From Larix kaempferi (taxonomy: Eukaryota; Streptophyta; Pinopsida; Pinales; Pinaceae): a DNA stretch of 64,000 bases. The stretch is taken from contig BSBM01001444.1 of assembly GCA_027924585.1 (NCBI GenBank), positions 3,303,246-3,367,245 on the forward strand. Reading direction: 5' to 3'. Positions 11,511 to 23,691 of this stretch are shown here, piece after piece (within the stretch, counting starts at the first letter, position 1; every line of letters begins with the position of its first letter). The notes beneath the pieces are model-generated. The model was given only the letters and a program-made list of their open reading frames with translations. It made no database searches and had not been told where the DNA came from. The position numbers and the translations under genes were made by a program.

Positions 11511-13431
11511 AGGGCTTCAACAGTTGGTCATATCTAGAAGTTTTTGCAAGACATATAAGTGTAGCTATAAATTTGTTGGCTATGATGAGTCAATTATGGT
11601 TATATGTTGTTGTAGGTTGGTTCTATGTTGTTGTAGGTTGTATGCAATAAAGTGGATTTTAGAGGTGTGAAGAAAGGAGCTCCAATTTTCAATATTACTG
11701 GGTTTAGGCATTGAATTACCATATCATATTTTTGTGGGCAGATCATACAAGAGGCAAAAACATAGTGTCTTAATTCATTGTCAGTACCACATACAAAGCG
11801 TATTGAAATGCAGTGATTGAACTTAAAATTACAAAAAGGCCATTTTAGTACCATTTGCAAAAAAAACAAGGAAGACAGAGCCATACAGAGAGAAATATCC
11901 AGACTTCCATCAATCTCTAGCATCTATGTCAGTTGTTCACGACACATGTTCTAGGGAAAGTGATCTCATTGAGTTGGATTCCTATTGATATTACCTCGTA
12001 AGATAACTACAACGCATCATGAGACAACCCTATCCTACCATAAGCACCGATCATGGAATTTGATACAACGACATCTCATTGAAGCATCCATCAAACAAAT
12101 GGTGACATCCACCATACTCCAACATTTCACATACATACATTCAAGCATACTATGAACAAAAATACAAGATTCTAGTAAATTTCTTTTGGATGTAACTTCA
12201 AGCACAGACTTCTGAACTTTCAGTATATTACTACAGATGTAACATTTGACATTGTTGCTCCATGATCCATACCTGTGGTGTCACATCCTCAAGAGACCTA
12301 ATCGATCTGTTTCACTTGCAAATACAAGAAATGGAAGATAATCAATTTACATCAACTTCTAACAATATGAAGAAGAGAGTTTGTAGCGAAGCAGAAGGCA
12401 GGGGATCATATCTGATCTACAGAGGTGCCTGTCATCGTATATGAATGGGTATCTGAATTTCATGAACCCAAAAAGAAAAAAGGATTTGCCTCGGCTACCA
12501 CAATACTCCATAGATGGAAGCTCGAGCCCATGACGTCGTTGCCTTATCCTTGAAAGGCAAGGCCTCCTTCCTAAACTTTCCAGTTTTAGTGAACCGATTC
12601 CTCAGCCATCTTCGTTGGATCCATATGGCATATAATTAGCAGATGCGGAAGCTGCCCGCAGCTTTAACACAAAGACAAACTCCTAGATTGAATGAATTAA
12701 GAGTACGGGCTCTAGAATGGAGGGTTTTATTCCAGATAGTTTCAGCAACACAGATAGATGGTGACACAGGGAACAACATCGTACAAATGAAGGTGAAGGA
12801 CATGGTCTCACATTGACTGCGAGCTCTGATGACAAATCCGGAAGCAGGTTACGTCGAGGTCAGCGTGTTGTCGGATCCTGGGACACTGATAACGAGGCAT
12901 ACGTCATATGTCCGGAGCCAATAAGATGGTAGAGAAAATATTCATTTATTAAAAAAAATTAATAATAAACATATTGCACTAAGCTTTCGACCATAGTCTG
13001 TCGAACATTTCATCCTGAGCACCAATTAATATTGTTGCGTGAAAACTTAATGTCTAAGACATAATAAATCCACCATTGTGAAATAATATGGTATAGAGTC
13101 ACTAATGGTACCTTTGTCCCAACCCTTTCATCACAACCAATGCTCTCAAATAACAAGGGATTGTTGGAGGTTCTACCAAGAAATCCAGGTTTCACGTTTC
13201 TATTTTGATTTTTTTGTAAATCCAAGAGTCACATATCAAATATGATTTTGCTATAAGAGGATCAATGAGAAGATAAGGAAGACCACAGAGGGGTATGTGG
13301 ATCCTCTTATCTTATTTGTACTCCATCCAAGGTATTGGGGGGATTGAGGGAGCACCAAAGAAGCACCCATCCCCTAAATAGCCTCATGTCTCCATGTGAT
13401 ATAGACATGCTACCTCAAGGCAAGTGCTTCG

Positions 13432-14752
13432 TGTTGGGATTCAATCTACTAATGCAGATCAAACCTTAAGTTTATGTCAATCCGGGTTGGTAGACTTAGA
13501 GGCATATCCAAGTATAAGGACTCAAAGCTAGACTTGTCTTGGAAATCTAGTTATCTATGAAATAAACCTATTTAAAAAATTAAGTTACTGTGATTTGAAA
13601 ACACAAAAAATCCCTTACAGGAACAACTTCATTTGATATTTCATTTACACAACAATTTATATGTGAAAGCAATTTGTATGTGAAACTTCTGAGATAATAA
13701 AAACAATTATAAATTAATCTTAACTCTAAAATATGGACTATAAGACTCTGTCTATTATCCCAGCACTGAATAAACAATCAAACATTAATTTCCTTTACTG
13801 GAAAGCATTCGTAATGTATAATTGTTCTTAATACTCCATCGTTGAACAATCAAGCAATGCACAGTAAGGTGAGATAGCATTCTTCACCATTCTCCAGCGT
13901 ATAATCAATGAGATAATAGAGCTTTATAAAACTGATTGAAGACTAGTTTAACTCGTTCTTCAATAATGAAATTGAATCCTACAGGAATTAAAACATACCA
14001 CTGGCAACAATCAAATCGTTTGCAGCGATTCAAATCGTTCACTGGCAAATAAAGGGGTGTGCAGACTCGACAGAGGGGGCCCTCCAATGCCTCGTTCACA
14101 CACGCAATTGAAGAATCACAGAGCTTAAACTTTAAATATATTCACCATAAAATCGATCATACACAGTAATAGAACAACGCAGTCTAGAACAACATGCGTT
14201 TTCAGTCTCAAATCGTGATGGATTTCTCCTCTGTCTTATGGAGTATTTATACAAACTTAAAAGAAAACTAGAAATGCTATTAATCTGGAAACTAATTAAT
14301 GAAACATAGTCCTCGAGATCCTTTATCAGATCTGTGAAAATCAACAAAATCAGAACTGCCCTGCTTTTGTGCTGAGTGGTAGCACAGGTGGTCACCTTTG
14401 ACCGTCATTGACTTGACACCTGTGAGAGCCACGTCATCTATCCATTGGAAGTTTATCCATCCTTGGACATTGAGGATCTTTTCTCCATCTTTCAGTTCAC
14501 GCCTAGCTGGCCTGCAAGTGCTCAACCTTGGAGACATTACGGGAAGTTAGCACATCCTGTAATCCTGAATAAAAACCTTAGTTTAAATGCTTTAAAAATC
14601 TCAAAATTCAATTTATTAAAAAGCAATGACATTTATACCTTTGAACCAAAGTTTGTGGGTGAATTTAAAGCTTTATAAATCGGTATGAAGGTTTTATGGA
14701 GGAAAATGGAAGATATTTAGATGACAAAAAGAGGTCAAAATGGTGCCCAACA
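13432..14752 (-). repeat. Gypsy-A 3' LTR
   Basis: On the minus strand it begins TGTTGGGCACC right after a polypurine tract and ends GAATCCCAACA, so the ends form a 7-bp inverted repeat (TGTTGGG/CCCAACA), typical of plant LTRs. A TATA box (TATAAATAC, minus) lies at 14,243-14,251, giving U3 of about 500 bp and a long R/U5. The right border is well supported; the left rests on the terminal inverted repeat only, because no second LTR copy is in the window. Confidence 0.68.
14243..14251 (-). promoter_or_regulatory. TATA box of Gypsy-A LTR
   Basis: TATAAATAC on the minus strand, about 500 bases into the LTR, followed by a GC-mixed transcribed leader. Confidence 0.6.
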
Positions 14753-14766
14753 TCTCCCCCAAGAGG
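14753..14766 (-). promoter_or_regulatory. polypurine tract of Gypsy-A
   Basis: Minus strand reads CTTGGGGGAGA immediately before the LTR start TGTTGGG. The run of G followed by AGA is the usual form of a plus-strand primer. Confidence 0.75.
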
Positions 14767-14842
14767 AAGCTGCTGCATGTCCCCATGCCAAAAATATTTG
14801 ACCCTGTTTAAAACCAAAATTTTGCTGCTGATCATCTTGCTT

Positions 14843-16323
14843 CTAATCTCCTGTCTGAGACGATGCATTTGTTGAAGCTCGAGATGCATAAAGGACCTTC
14901 AGTCTCTCATACTTAGCTTTATAAATCTTCTTTTGCTTATACCATATGTATGCATGTTTAGAGATGCATGTCCTCTGAACCTTTAGCTTCCAATTGACTT
15001 CTCTTAATTTCTCATTCCTGAGCTCGAATTCCTTTATTTCAAGTTTCAACCTCTTAATCTTTTTATTGTTCTTGGAAGTTTTCTTCTTTTTCATTAGAAG
15101 CTGGACAGAATTGGTGTCCATCCCCAATTCTTCACTCTTTTGTACTGAATCTTCTTTCTTTTCCTCTTCCACAGTTTGTTGCTCTGAGAAAAGAGAAGCT
15201 GAGTCTTTTAGTATTTCATGTCTTGATTGCTTTTCCTTTTCCTTCTCTTGCTGATCCAAGAAGAGATTGATTCTTTTTGTCTGTTTTATCATCTCATCAG
15301 TTTCTTGGATATCCTGCCCTATCTCACCTGCTAGGTTTTCTTCTTGACTCCCCAAGGTTTGTATGTGTTCCTCATCTTCTAATGCTGACTGGCTTCGAGC
15401 TTGCTTATACTTCCTTGGCTTTTTTTCTGGTAAGTGGTGAAAATCTGCTCTTGTTTTTGAAACTGTTTTTCTTCTCTCATTACACTCCTAGTTCGTATCC
15501 TTCTCTGAGGCTGTTTTGAACTTGCTGCCTCAGAGTTGTCTTCATCATCAGTAATCAACAATACCTCCTTTTTCTTCTTTTTTCCCTTTGGCAGTTTTGA
15601 ACTTGTTGCCTCAGGGTATGTTATCATCAACAATTCATCTTCTTTTAAACCTTCTTCAAGCAATTCTTCCTGCTCTTCAAACTGACTGTGGATTAAAAAT
15701 TCTGACCATGTCAAATTTTGCTTTTGTAACTCATGCTTGATGATGATTTTGATGAGTCCACAGTGAAAAAGGCTTGTCATTTTTTCTTTTGCACGCCTTT
15801 GGACAACCTTAGCCATCTTAGTTAAACTCTGTAACAGGAAATAGGGCATATTGATCTCACATTCACCTTTTAAATGTTGCAACAACTTGATGTGGTAAAG
15901 ATAAAAAATACTAAATCGGCCTTCACAAGTAATAAATTTTTGGATAACATAAACTATTTCATCCCAGGGATGAACCAGCCAGCTCCTTGGTATTCCTTTC
16001 TTCCAGTTTACTGACCCTGCTCTTGATCTGCACAAAAAGGGTATCCATGCTTTCTCTTTGAATTGTTTAGTTTTGAAAAATCTTTCTCCTTGCTGTGGCA
16101 GGCCAATAATTTGTGCTAAGATGTCTTCAGACAGTCTGAAGTGAAAGTTTCCCACTATAACCCCTTCTCCATCAAATGTTTCAGCAAAAGCTAGACTAAC
16201 ATGCTCATTATGCCCATCAAACTTTTCAAAGAAAGCTACCCACTGCTTCTTTTCAAAGATCTCCATGCAATTCTCATGAATATCAGTGGGGTTGAATTTC
16301 GCTGGTTCTAGTCTAGATGACAT
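14843..16323 (-). pseudogene. extra ORF of Gypsy-A (env position), unknown family, one frameshift
   Basis: Starts at ATG 16,323 and runs 314 codons to 15,379. After a one-base slip in an A7 run at 15,420-15,426 it continues in another frame to 14,843, for about 490 codons in all. Residues 25-210 look globular, with FDGHNEHVSLAFAETFDGE and IPRSWLVHPWDEIVYVIQKF. The rest is low-complexity: Glu-rich, Lys runs (GKKKKK), Gln/Lys-rich, then a Lys/Glu coiled-coil-like region near the end. No signal peptide or clear membrane segment is visible, so it does not resemble an envelope protein despite its position. Similar large ORFs downstream of pol occur in other plant gypsy elements. Function unknown. 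Confidence 0.72.
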
Positions 16324-17898
16324 TTTGAACTTTGATAGGAAAGAGAACGGGAAACTTCAACCTTTCAATTTTCAACTCTGCATTTGTTTTTCTTATCCAA
16401 AAATGATACTCTGAAAATGTAGAATTGCTGTTGGTCTTTGCAGAGTCTTTAGCAAAGAAAGGGTTTAAGTTTTACCTCCTTTCTGGTGTAACCGTCTTCA
16501 CTTCTTCCTGTGCGATTTCCATAGCAATTGGTGTCTGCGCCCTTCCTGTAATCCACGGCGTCTTCTTCCAGAAAACTATCACCCACAGCAATCGATTTTT
16601 GCAGAGAAAAATGAGTTGGATTTGGTTCAAAGAAGAATGACCAAATCGCACTCCTCGACTTCACCAATTCATAATACAAGACTCAGGCACATTTGTATGC
16701 TGTCGTGGGGCATATAACCACATTTTTTTCTCATAATTTCATAAACATGCCACTTTCCATCCAATTATTTGCTCAGGAAAGAAATGAAAGGTAAGGTTTT
16801 AATGTATATAACATGTTTTAATTTCTTTGTATGCCCCAATATTTGATTATAAATTGGAATGAAGGAATTTTCTTTTAACTGAAGTGGACTCTTTTCATTT
16901 TGAAAATACACACGGCCATCTGTATTTTATATGTATGTTTGCTTAATGCTTGATGCACCAATATATATACATATAAAACATTGGAAATTTCATGTTTTTC
17001 TTAAAACATTTCACTTTCTGCTGAGAAGGAGACCCTGCCTGTAGAATGCAGTATATATTTTGGCCATTTAAAATTTGCTCTTAGGTTTGATTTTGACCAC
17101 CATCTTGACCCCTAGGGTAGGATAATGGAAAGTAAATGGAATGCTGGCAGAGACTGTGAGGATAATGAAATAGGCAGTCAAACTTACGAGGGTTGGTAAA
17201 TATGTCATCACTTTGAAACAAAGAATCATGCAACTTTTAAAACACAAAAACTAAAATTCTTACAGACTTTGCTTGATATTCTTGTATGATGAGCTTGCTG
17301 CTTGATGTAGCTGGTTTGCATGTATTTCTGATTCATTTCTGTCCTTCTGATGTCTTCTGTCTGCCATCTCAGATTCCTTTTGCTTTGCTGGAAGTCAGGT
17401 CCTTAGATTCCTTTTGCTTTGCTGGAAGTCAGGTCCTTCTGTAGATTTCTTCTGTCTTACTGGAAGTCAGGTCCTTCTGTAGATTTCTTCTGCCTTACTG
17501 GAAGTCAGGTCCCTCTTCATTGCTAGAAATCACTGTATTGCTGGAAATCAGGTCCCTTTTGCATATGAAAAAGATTTGGAGGGTTCCAGAAAGCATATAA
17601 ATGCTTATCCCCCTCACAGGTCTACTTATTGACTTATCCTCAAGTCAAACAAGAACTTCATTATTGAAAAGAAAACTATGTAAAAGAAATGAAATATTTT
17701 TATGAATTTTCAATGGCCAAGCGAACCTGGTTTTCCATGGAAAATTCAAGTTTATGTTGTGCCAATGACCTGGTTTTCACAACTAAACTTCCTTTTTTTA
17801 TTTCTTGTTTATATTTTTTTGATATTTTGTTTTGTTTTGTTTTTGTTTTTTTATTTTTATTTATTTATTATTTATTTTTATTGGCAATATCAGAGCAG
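16324..17898 (-). other. Gypsy-A spacer between pol and the extra ORF
   Basis: About 1.6 kb without coding potential. It holds the tandem array at 17,371-17,555 and a T-rich tract near 17,810-17,880 just downstream of the pol stop. A promoter for the extra ORF may lie here but none can be pointed to with confidence. Confidence 0.55.
17371..17555. repeat. tandem array of 34-38 bp units
   Basis: About five units of the form agatt(c/t)ctt(t/c)tg, gctggaagtcaggtcctt start near 17,371, 17,405, 17,443 and 17,481, with a degenerate last unit to about 17,555. Confidence 0.85.
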
Positions 17899-20117
17899 CT
17901 AAGAAGTAAGTGAAGGAGAAACACTGATGTGTCTATCCAGCACTTCCATTTCCCGTTGCTGTATAAAATCTTCCTTGTTGATAAGCTTGGTATACAGTTT
18001 GAGCCGATGGCCATTGACCACAAATGTACGTGCTTCATCATCGATTGTTTGAAGTTTGACTGAGCCATTGTCATATACTTCAGCAATCTCATATGGACCA
18101 AGCCAGTGAGTTGTGAATTTGGCTTTGAAGTCTTTGAACTTTGAGTCAAACAATAGTGCCCAGTCACCGATGTGAAATTGTTTCTTTTTAATAAACTTGT
18201 CATGCCATTGAGCTCTCTGCTGTTGAATCAAAATATTGTGTTCTATGGCAGCATGTCTCATCTCATCTAGTTGATTCAACTGAAGTATTCTTTCTTGCTG
18301 AGCCTCTGAAAGATCCATGCCCAAATCTGCTGCTAACTTGAAGGTATGAATTTGAAACTCGATAGGGAGGAGGACTTGCTTACCGTAAACAAGCTGATAA
18401 GGAGAAAAACCAGTACTGTTTTTCCAAGTGATCCGGTATGCCCATAAAGCTTCAGTAAGCTTAGCTGACCAATCCTTCCTATGCATCTGGACAGTTTTGG
18501 TAATGATTCCTTCTAAAGTCTTGTTTGTAGATTCCACTTGGCCATTTGCTTGTGGATGGTAAGGGGTAGACTTTCTGTGCTTAATCTTGTACTTTTCTGC
18601 TCTCTCCTGCACTAGTTTAGAAGTAAACAGGGCACCTTGATCAGTTGCAATCTCTCTAGGCACCCCAAATCTGACAAATATCTCCTCAAAAAGAAAGTTT
18701 ACCACAGTCTGCTCTGTGGCTCTTGGTAATGGTTTGGCTTCTACCCACTTGGTGACGTAGTCTGTACATACCAAAATGTACTTCTTCCCTTGTGATGGTG
18801 GATGAATTGGACCAATGAAGTCAAGGGCCCACTTTTCAAATGGTTCAATGAGGATTTGTGGTTGGAGTGGCATTTCATCAGACCGGACTAGCCGTCCCAT
18901 CCGTTGACAAGTATCACAACTTCTAACATACCTCTTAGCATCTTTGAAAATAGAAGGCCAATAATACCCCAAATTGAGTATCTTGTATGCTGTCTTTTTA
19001 TCTGCAAATTTATTCATTAAATATCGTAAGGCTGAATGGTCTGTATGGACAAAAATTTCGTAGCCAGTTATGTAATGACGGAATTTGTTTACAGCATGAA
19101 CCACCGCCAACATCTCCTTTTCAGTGACTGTATAGTTCAACTCTGCAAGTGTCAAATTTTTACTAATAAAATAGATGGCATAAGTCAAAGTATGTTCTTT
19201 CTTGCCCAATGAGGCCCCTATTGCAGTAGCAGAGGCATCAGTAGAAATATGGAAAGGCAATGTCCAATTTGGTCCCCTTAAAAGGGGAGCAGTTGAGAGC
19301 TTCTCTTTAAGTGTCTGAAATGCAGATTGACAGTCAGTATCCCAATTAAAATTCACATCCTTTGAAAGCAATTTAAACAATGGCAGAGCTATCTTACTAA
19401 AATTTGCAATAAATCTACGATAATAGTCTGCATACCCTAAAAAGCTTCTTACATCTGTTTGAGTTGTTGGTCCAGATAAATTTTCAATGATTTGAATTTT
19501 AGCAGGTTCTACTTTTATTCTAGATGAAGAAATGTGATGCCCTAAAACTATCCCTTCAGTCATCATCATAAAACACTTTTCGTTACTAAGGGAAAGGTTT
19601 GAGTCAACACACCTTTTTAGAATTTTCTCCAAGTTTGCTAAGGAATCTTCAAAGGTACTTCCATACACAGAAAAATTATCCATGTAAATTTCAACACACT
19701 CATGAATTAGATCTGCAAAGATGGCCAAGACAGCCCTTTGAAAGGTAGTTGGGGCATTACATAAGCCAAAAGGTAAAACCTTATAGGCATATGTGCCCCA
19801 GGGACATGTAAAGGTGGTTTTGTCTTGGTCTTCTTTTGCAATACTAATTTGATTATATCCACTGAAACCATCTAAAAATGAAAAATATTCTTTTCCAGCT
19901 AAGGTATCCAACACTTGATCAATGAAAGGCAATGGAAAATAGTCTTTTAATGTTGCCTTATTTAACTCCCTGTAATCTACACATATGCGCCACTTACCAT
20001 TCTTTTTAGGAACAACAACCAAGGGAGAAACCCATTGGCTGTCGGAGATGGGGTAGATAAACCCTACTTTTAACAACTTCTGCAGCTCTTCCTTGACTAT
20101 CTCTTTTCTCTTTTAGT
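17899..20117 (-). pseudogene. Gypsy-A pol: RT, RNase H, integrase
   Basis: One open frame of 725 codons from 20,076. RT spans residues 1-240, but the catalytic box reads YMDN at 131-134 (19,675-19,686) instead of YMDD, a single G-to-A change. RNase H keeps its first Asp (about 280), Glu (about 319) and HTDHSAL, then stops abruptly near residue 357 and joins the integrase at TAYKILNLGYYWP. The last RNase H Asp and the HH half of the integrase zinc finger are gone (junction near 18,996); the CC half (CDTCQR) remains. The integrase core is intact: D419, D479, E515, exactly DD35E. A GPY/F module (HWLGPYEI) ends it. A one-base frameshift at about 20,101-20,117 separates it from protease. Confidence 0.88.
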
Positions 20118-20985
20118 ATAGGGTTCATTCTTCGTTGCGGTTGTCTAAGAGGTTTGATTTTATCATCTGTGTAAATGTGGTGAGTGCATGTCTCATGGTG
20201 AATACCTAGCATATCAGTGTACTCCCAAGCAAATGCATGGGAATGTTTATTCAGTAAGGTAATCAACTGTTCTTCCTGTGATTCAGTAAGATGTGCACTT
20301 ATATTCAAATTTTTTCCTGGACTGATTTCAATTGTTTTACTTTGAATATCTGTGATTGAATGCACATTAAAAATATCATGAAGTGCCAATGCTAAAGAAT
20401 GTACTGTGCAATTTTCCTGAAAATTATATCCCAAAACTTGATCTGCTATAGCATACTGCATGTCTCTTAATTCTTCAAAAATATCAAGTTCAACAATGAA
20501 ATAATCCAACAAATCTTCGTGGTTTTCTTCCTGAAAATCAAAGAACTGATTGATACTCAGGACAGGCTGAATCACTTCTTCTTCTTGTTCTTTGGTCTCA
20601 TTAATCCATGACAGCTGATCTAATGTAGAAGGTCTTTGGGCAGAAGGGTAAAGTGCAATTTGTTTTCTCTCTGTCCCATGTGAAATGAACATACTACCTG
20701 ACCTACACCCTATGAAAGCATCTGCTGTTGCCAACCAAGGTCTGCCAAGGATCAATGGGTGACCTCCTAGGTTAGAATTTGGCTGTAGCACTATAAAATC
20801 AACAGGATACTCCCAGGAGTCTAAAGAAACAATGATATCTTCTAAGACCCCTTCAGGTGTAATTTTAGACCTATCAGCTAATTCGAAGACTGTTGTGGTT
20901 GGTCTGAGATTTGTCAAGTGAAGGTATTCCATTGTCTCTAGTGTCATGACATTAATGACAGCACCTAAATGGATTGATCATGGAA
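20006..20985 (-). pseudogene. Gypsy-A protease region
   Basis: Open for 313 codons from 20,947, with a short upstream extension to about 20,980. It shows the retropepsin pattern of plant gypsy elements: an LGAVINVM segment, ADRSKITPEGVLEDI, and the HPLILGRPWLATADAF flap/helix motif near residues 62-77. An acidic linker to RT follows, then HSHAFAWEYTDMLGI and a CTHHIY block. The residue before LGAVIN is His (20,969-20,971) where the family has the catalytic Asp. At the 3' end the frame runs out of phase with RT because of a one-base indel near 20,110. The coding sequence breaks off at about 20,985 where repeats begin. Confidence 0.8.
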
Positions 20986-21450
20986 GTGCAACATTCCCCA
21001 TAACTGCCCAGGGCATGCACCCATCCCTCCTCATCCCTTTGAAACGCAAGCAGTGTGTGCAAGTGTAACCTAAATAAGGCAATGTAATCTGAACCCACCC
21101 TCATCCCTTTGAAACTCATGCCACTTGGCATCATCCCTTTGAAACTCATGCCACTTGGCATCATCCCTTTGAATCTGATGCCATGTGTGCAGGATAAACA
21201 TGTGTGCGGGTGTAGCCTGATAAGGCAAGGAAAACTGCACTTTTCTACTAAAAACGCAGGTCACCTGGCCTCATCCCTTTGAAACTCATGCCAGTTGGGA
21301 TGATTCCATTGAAATTCATATCATGCATGCAACTTTGGTCTAAATAAGGAAATGTATTCAAACTGATCATGAAAATGCAATATTATGCCACACTACCCCA
21401 GGATTTACACTCATCCTCAACCCTTTAAAGCTCATGCTATGTATATAGGT
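20960..21450. repeat. repeat patch at the broken 5' end of Gypsy-A
   Basis: The word catccctttgaaactcatgcca occurs about six times, twice as exact adjacent 30-bp units near 21,106-21,165. A longer module (tgtgtgcaagtgtaacctaaataaggcaa type) occurs near 21,052, 21,186 and 21,330. A tgcaacatt/ccccag block near 20,985 returns near 21,385, about 400 bp on. The patch replaces the gag and leader of Gypsy-A. Confidence 0.75.
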
Positions 21451-22453
21451 GGTGCAGACAATAGGGAAAATAAAACCTTCGTGGATGGCTTCAAAAACCT
21501 CCATGGAGCATGCCTCACCGGTGAACCATCATATTTAAGTTTAGGATGAAAGAAAATCTAAAATTCATTATATCAATTGATATGCATTGATTTCCAAGGA
21601 AAAAATTGATATGCATTGATCATCATATCCAACACCTCACATGCTAAATATTTGGAAGGAAGCATAATACAATTTACCAAGTGTTGTCTTGTTGATTTCA
21701 ATATACTCTTTAGCATAAATTAAGGGTAAGAGCATCTCTATAATTTAGTTGTCATTCCTGAAGAAGAACCCGAATTAGAGTTAAAACATCAGTTAAAGAA
21801 ATTATAATGCAGCTATACCTGAAACATCTATGAAATATCTCAATACATTAAATCAAAATTCACCAATCATCTAAAAAGCAACATACCTCTGAGTTTACAT
21901 TTATATAATTCAGGCATAATAGAAACTTAAAATACCAATGCATGTGCAACGGTCATGTGAAATGCAACATTCCTTTTAACTCAACCCATTTATGACGTTA
22001 GGGGAGAGACAAAAGTCAGTACATGAATTCATATGCATTGTTCATGCAAAATGCAACATTACTGTCTATGAAAATTAGATATTTTCCCTACAAACAAACC
22101 AACTTCTGGATTAGACAAACAAAACAAAAAAAGCTGATTTTTTTCTTCATTTCGCATACCGAATATTTTGGGAAATGCGGCATAGCAACAGGTATAAAGT
22201 TGTTCTTTCCTAAAGTCTCCCTGATTTGGGAAAAATTGAAAAAAAGAAGTCTCTTAAACTCTACCTATTTCTCTTAAAGCACATGCATTCATCATGTAAA
22301 ATATATGTCCATTATGAATTTTGTAGTTTTCTGTTAGTTGTGCTCTGTTACCATAAGACCACAGTTTCCGCTTGGGTTGTGTTGGGATATGAATACTGCA
22401 TAGCCTTTATTATCTTAGCATCCTACTTTCCATTGTTTTATATATAATTTTGC

Positions 22454-22542
22454 CTGCAAATTGTTTAGATTTCTTAGTAAGCACAATAACGATCCAACTG
22501 CAAATTGTTTATATTTCTTAGTAAGCACAATAACGATCCAAA
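22454..22542. repeat. 44-45 bp tandem duplication
   Basis: Two nearly identical adjacent copies of a unit starting gcaaattgttta and containing ttagtaagcacaataacgat, with one substitution in the shared core. Confidence 0.88.
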
Positions 22543-23677
22543 AAGTGATAACCTTATGGTATTATGTTGTTTTGGAGCTCCAATTTTGTGGATTTCAGCA
22601 AATATTGTCTCTTCTACCACTTTTTGGTTATTTTTGTATTCATCAGTGTAAAGGTTTCCAATTAGGACTATAGTGAAATGTTGACATATAGAGTTTTGAA
22701 GGTTGGTTATACCTGAGCATAGAGTTCGGAGATTGGTTATCACAGCTAGAAAAGCCGTCTGTCTTGCTCCATAGGTGGAATTGTCAAAAAAAGTCTTAAG
22801 GCACTTTAAGAGGTTTACAGACCGATTTCTGGAGTAAATTTCGTGGATGATAGCATGCAAGCAATGTCTTCAACGGTGTTAAATGTGCGTATAGCACCTG
22901 TTAGCGCTAGAAACAAGACTGAATGAGAGATGGAGAGGCTAGCAATCAAACTACAGATCAATGATACAACATTGGGCATGGAGTCATAAAATTTTTGTAG
23001 ATTGAAGGTAATCGTGCTGAGTTATCAGATGATGGCATGTGGAAGAAAAGAGAAGGAAACATAAAGTAGAACATCCATCAAACAGAGATCCTCTCGGTTA
23101 AATGAATTAGAAAAGTACTTGAATAAAACAATGATTGACAAGAAAGTTACAACAGAGGTCAGGAATCTATTAATCAAACACAACCATTGATCCTCAAATT
23201 CTGCAATTTGTTCAAATAAGATGACTAAATAAATTAAAGACAAAGAAGTTACCTCTTCAATCACATAAAATTTTAGACGTTAAATGCCCTCAGGCTTACA
23301 AGCAATTTCAGACAGGATTCTGCTTCCTAAATCTTTCTCGGGCCTCTAGACTGAACCCCCATATATTCTAATTGCATGAATATATAGAAAATATAATCCA
23401 TGAACTGTTACAGATTCCTCGGAATTAAAATTTATCATTAAACCCAAAATAGGTCACAGCTCGATTTAGATGCCATTGAATCTGGATCTTAATTGACTGC
23501 CTAGAAATTCTAGTTTTCGACTTCATATCTGGAGCTGACCCTTTGATTGTTGGAACTAGATTTTAACAAATAATAATTTTATGATTCAAGATATACTCTG
23601 CCCTTAAAATGCTCTGCCACCTGTGACTGTTAGTTGCCTTTAAATATGGGATTGACCTCTCGGGTATCCAGTTTCTT

Positions 23678-23691
23678 CCTCTGCTACCAAT
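23678..23691 (-). promoter_or_regulatory. possible primer binding site and LTR edge
   Basis: Minus strand reads TGGTAGCAGAGG one base after a CCGACA end, the arrangement of a PBS beside a 5' LTR. The plus strand to the right starts TGTCGGACAAAA. A close variant (TGGTAGCAGAGC) lies at 39,041-39,052 in the same setting. No matching second LTR was found, so this may be an LTR remnant only. Confidence 0.4.

Larger units (their letters stand above)
8991..13431. other. AT-rich intergenic DNA with short tandem repeats
   Basis: No coding region can be supported. Visible structure: words of the type attgtctta(a) recur from 9,450 to 9,730; tandem repeats lie at 9,903-10,370 and 11,339-11,510; ccttatc/aaggcaag-type words occur near 12,540. 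The GC-richer patch 12,480-12,930 could be the remnant of another element or gene, but neither strand gives a motif. Confidence 0.5.
13432..20985 (-). mobile_element. Gypsy-A: 5'-truncated Ty3/gypsy retrotransposon
   Basis: On the minus strand the order is protease (from about 20,980), RT, RNase H, integrase (to 17,899), a spacer with a short tandem array, an extra ORF of about 490 codons (16,323-14,843), a polypurine tract and a 1.32-kb LTR. An ORF between pol and the 3' LTR, the RT flanks (IYPISDSQWVSPLVVVPKK) and a GPY/F end without a chromodomain point to the Tat/Athila branch. gag and the 5' LTR are absent and the break lies in a repeat patch near 20,960. Frameshifts, active-site changes and an internal deletion make it inactive. 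Confidence 0.85.

Noticed and set aside
14843-16323. Calling the extra Gypsy-A ORF an envelope gene
   Set aside because: No signal peptide, membrane anchor or cleavage site can be seen; position alone is not enough.
22379-22390. TGTTGGGATA as the missing second LTR border of Gypsy-A
   Set aside because: Only the first ten bases match 13,432; the following sequence is unrelated.
22474-22860. 128-codon minus ORF
   Set aside because: Overlaps a tandem duplication, lies in AT-rich DNA and shows no family motif.
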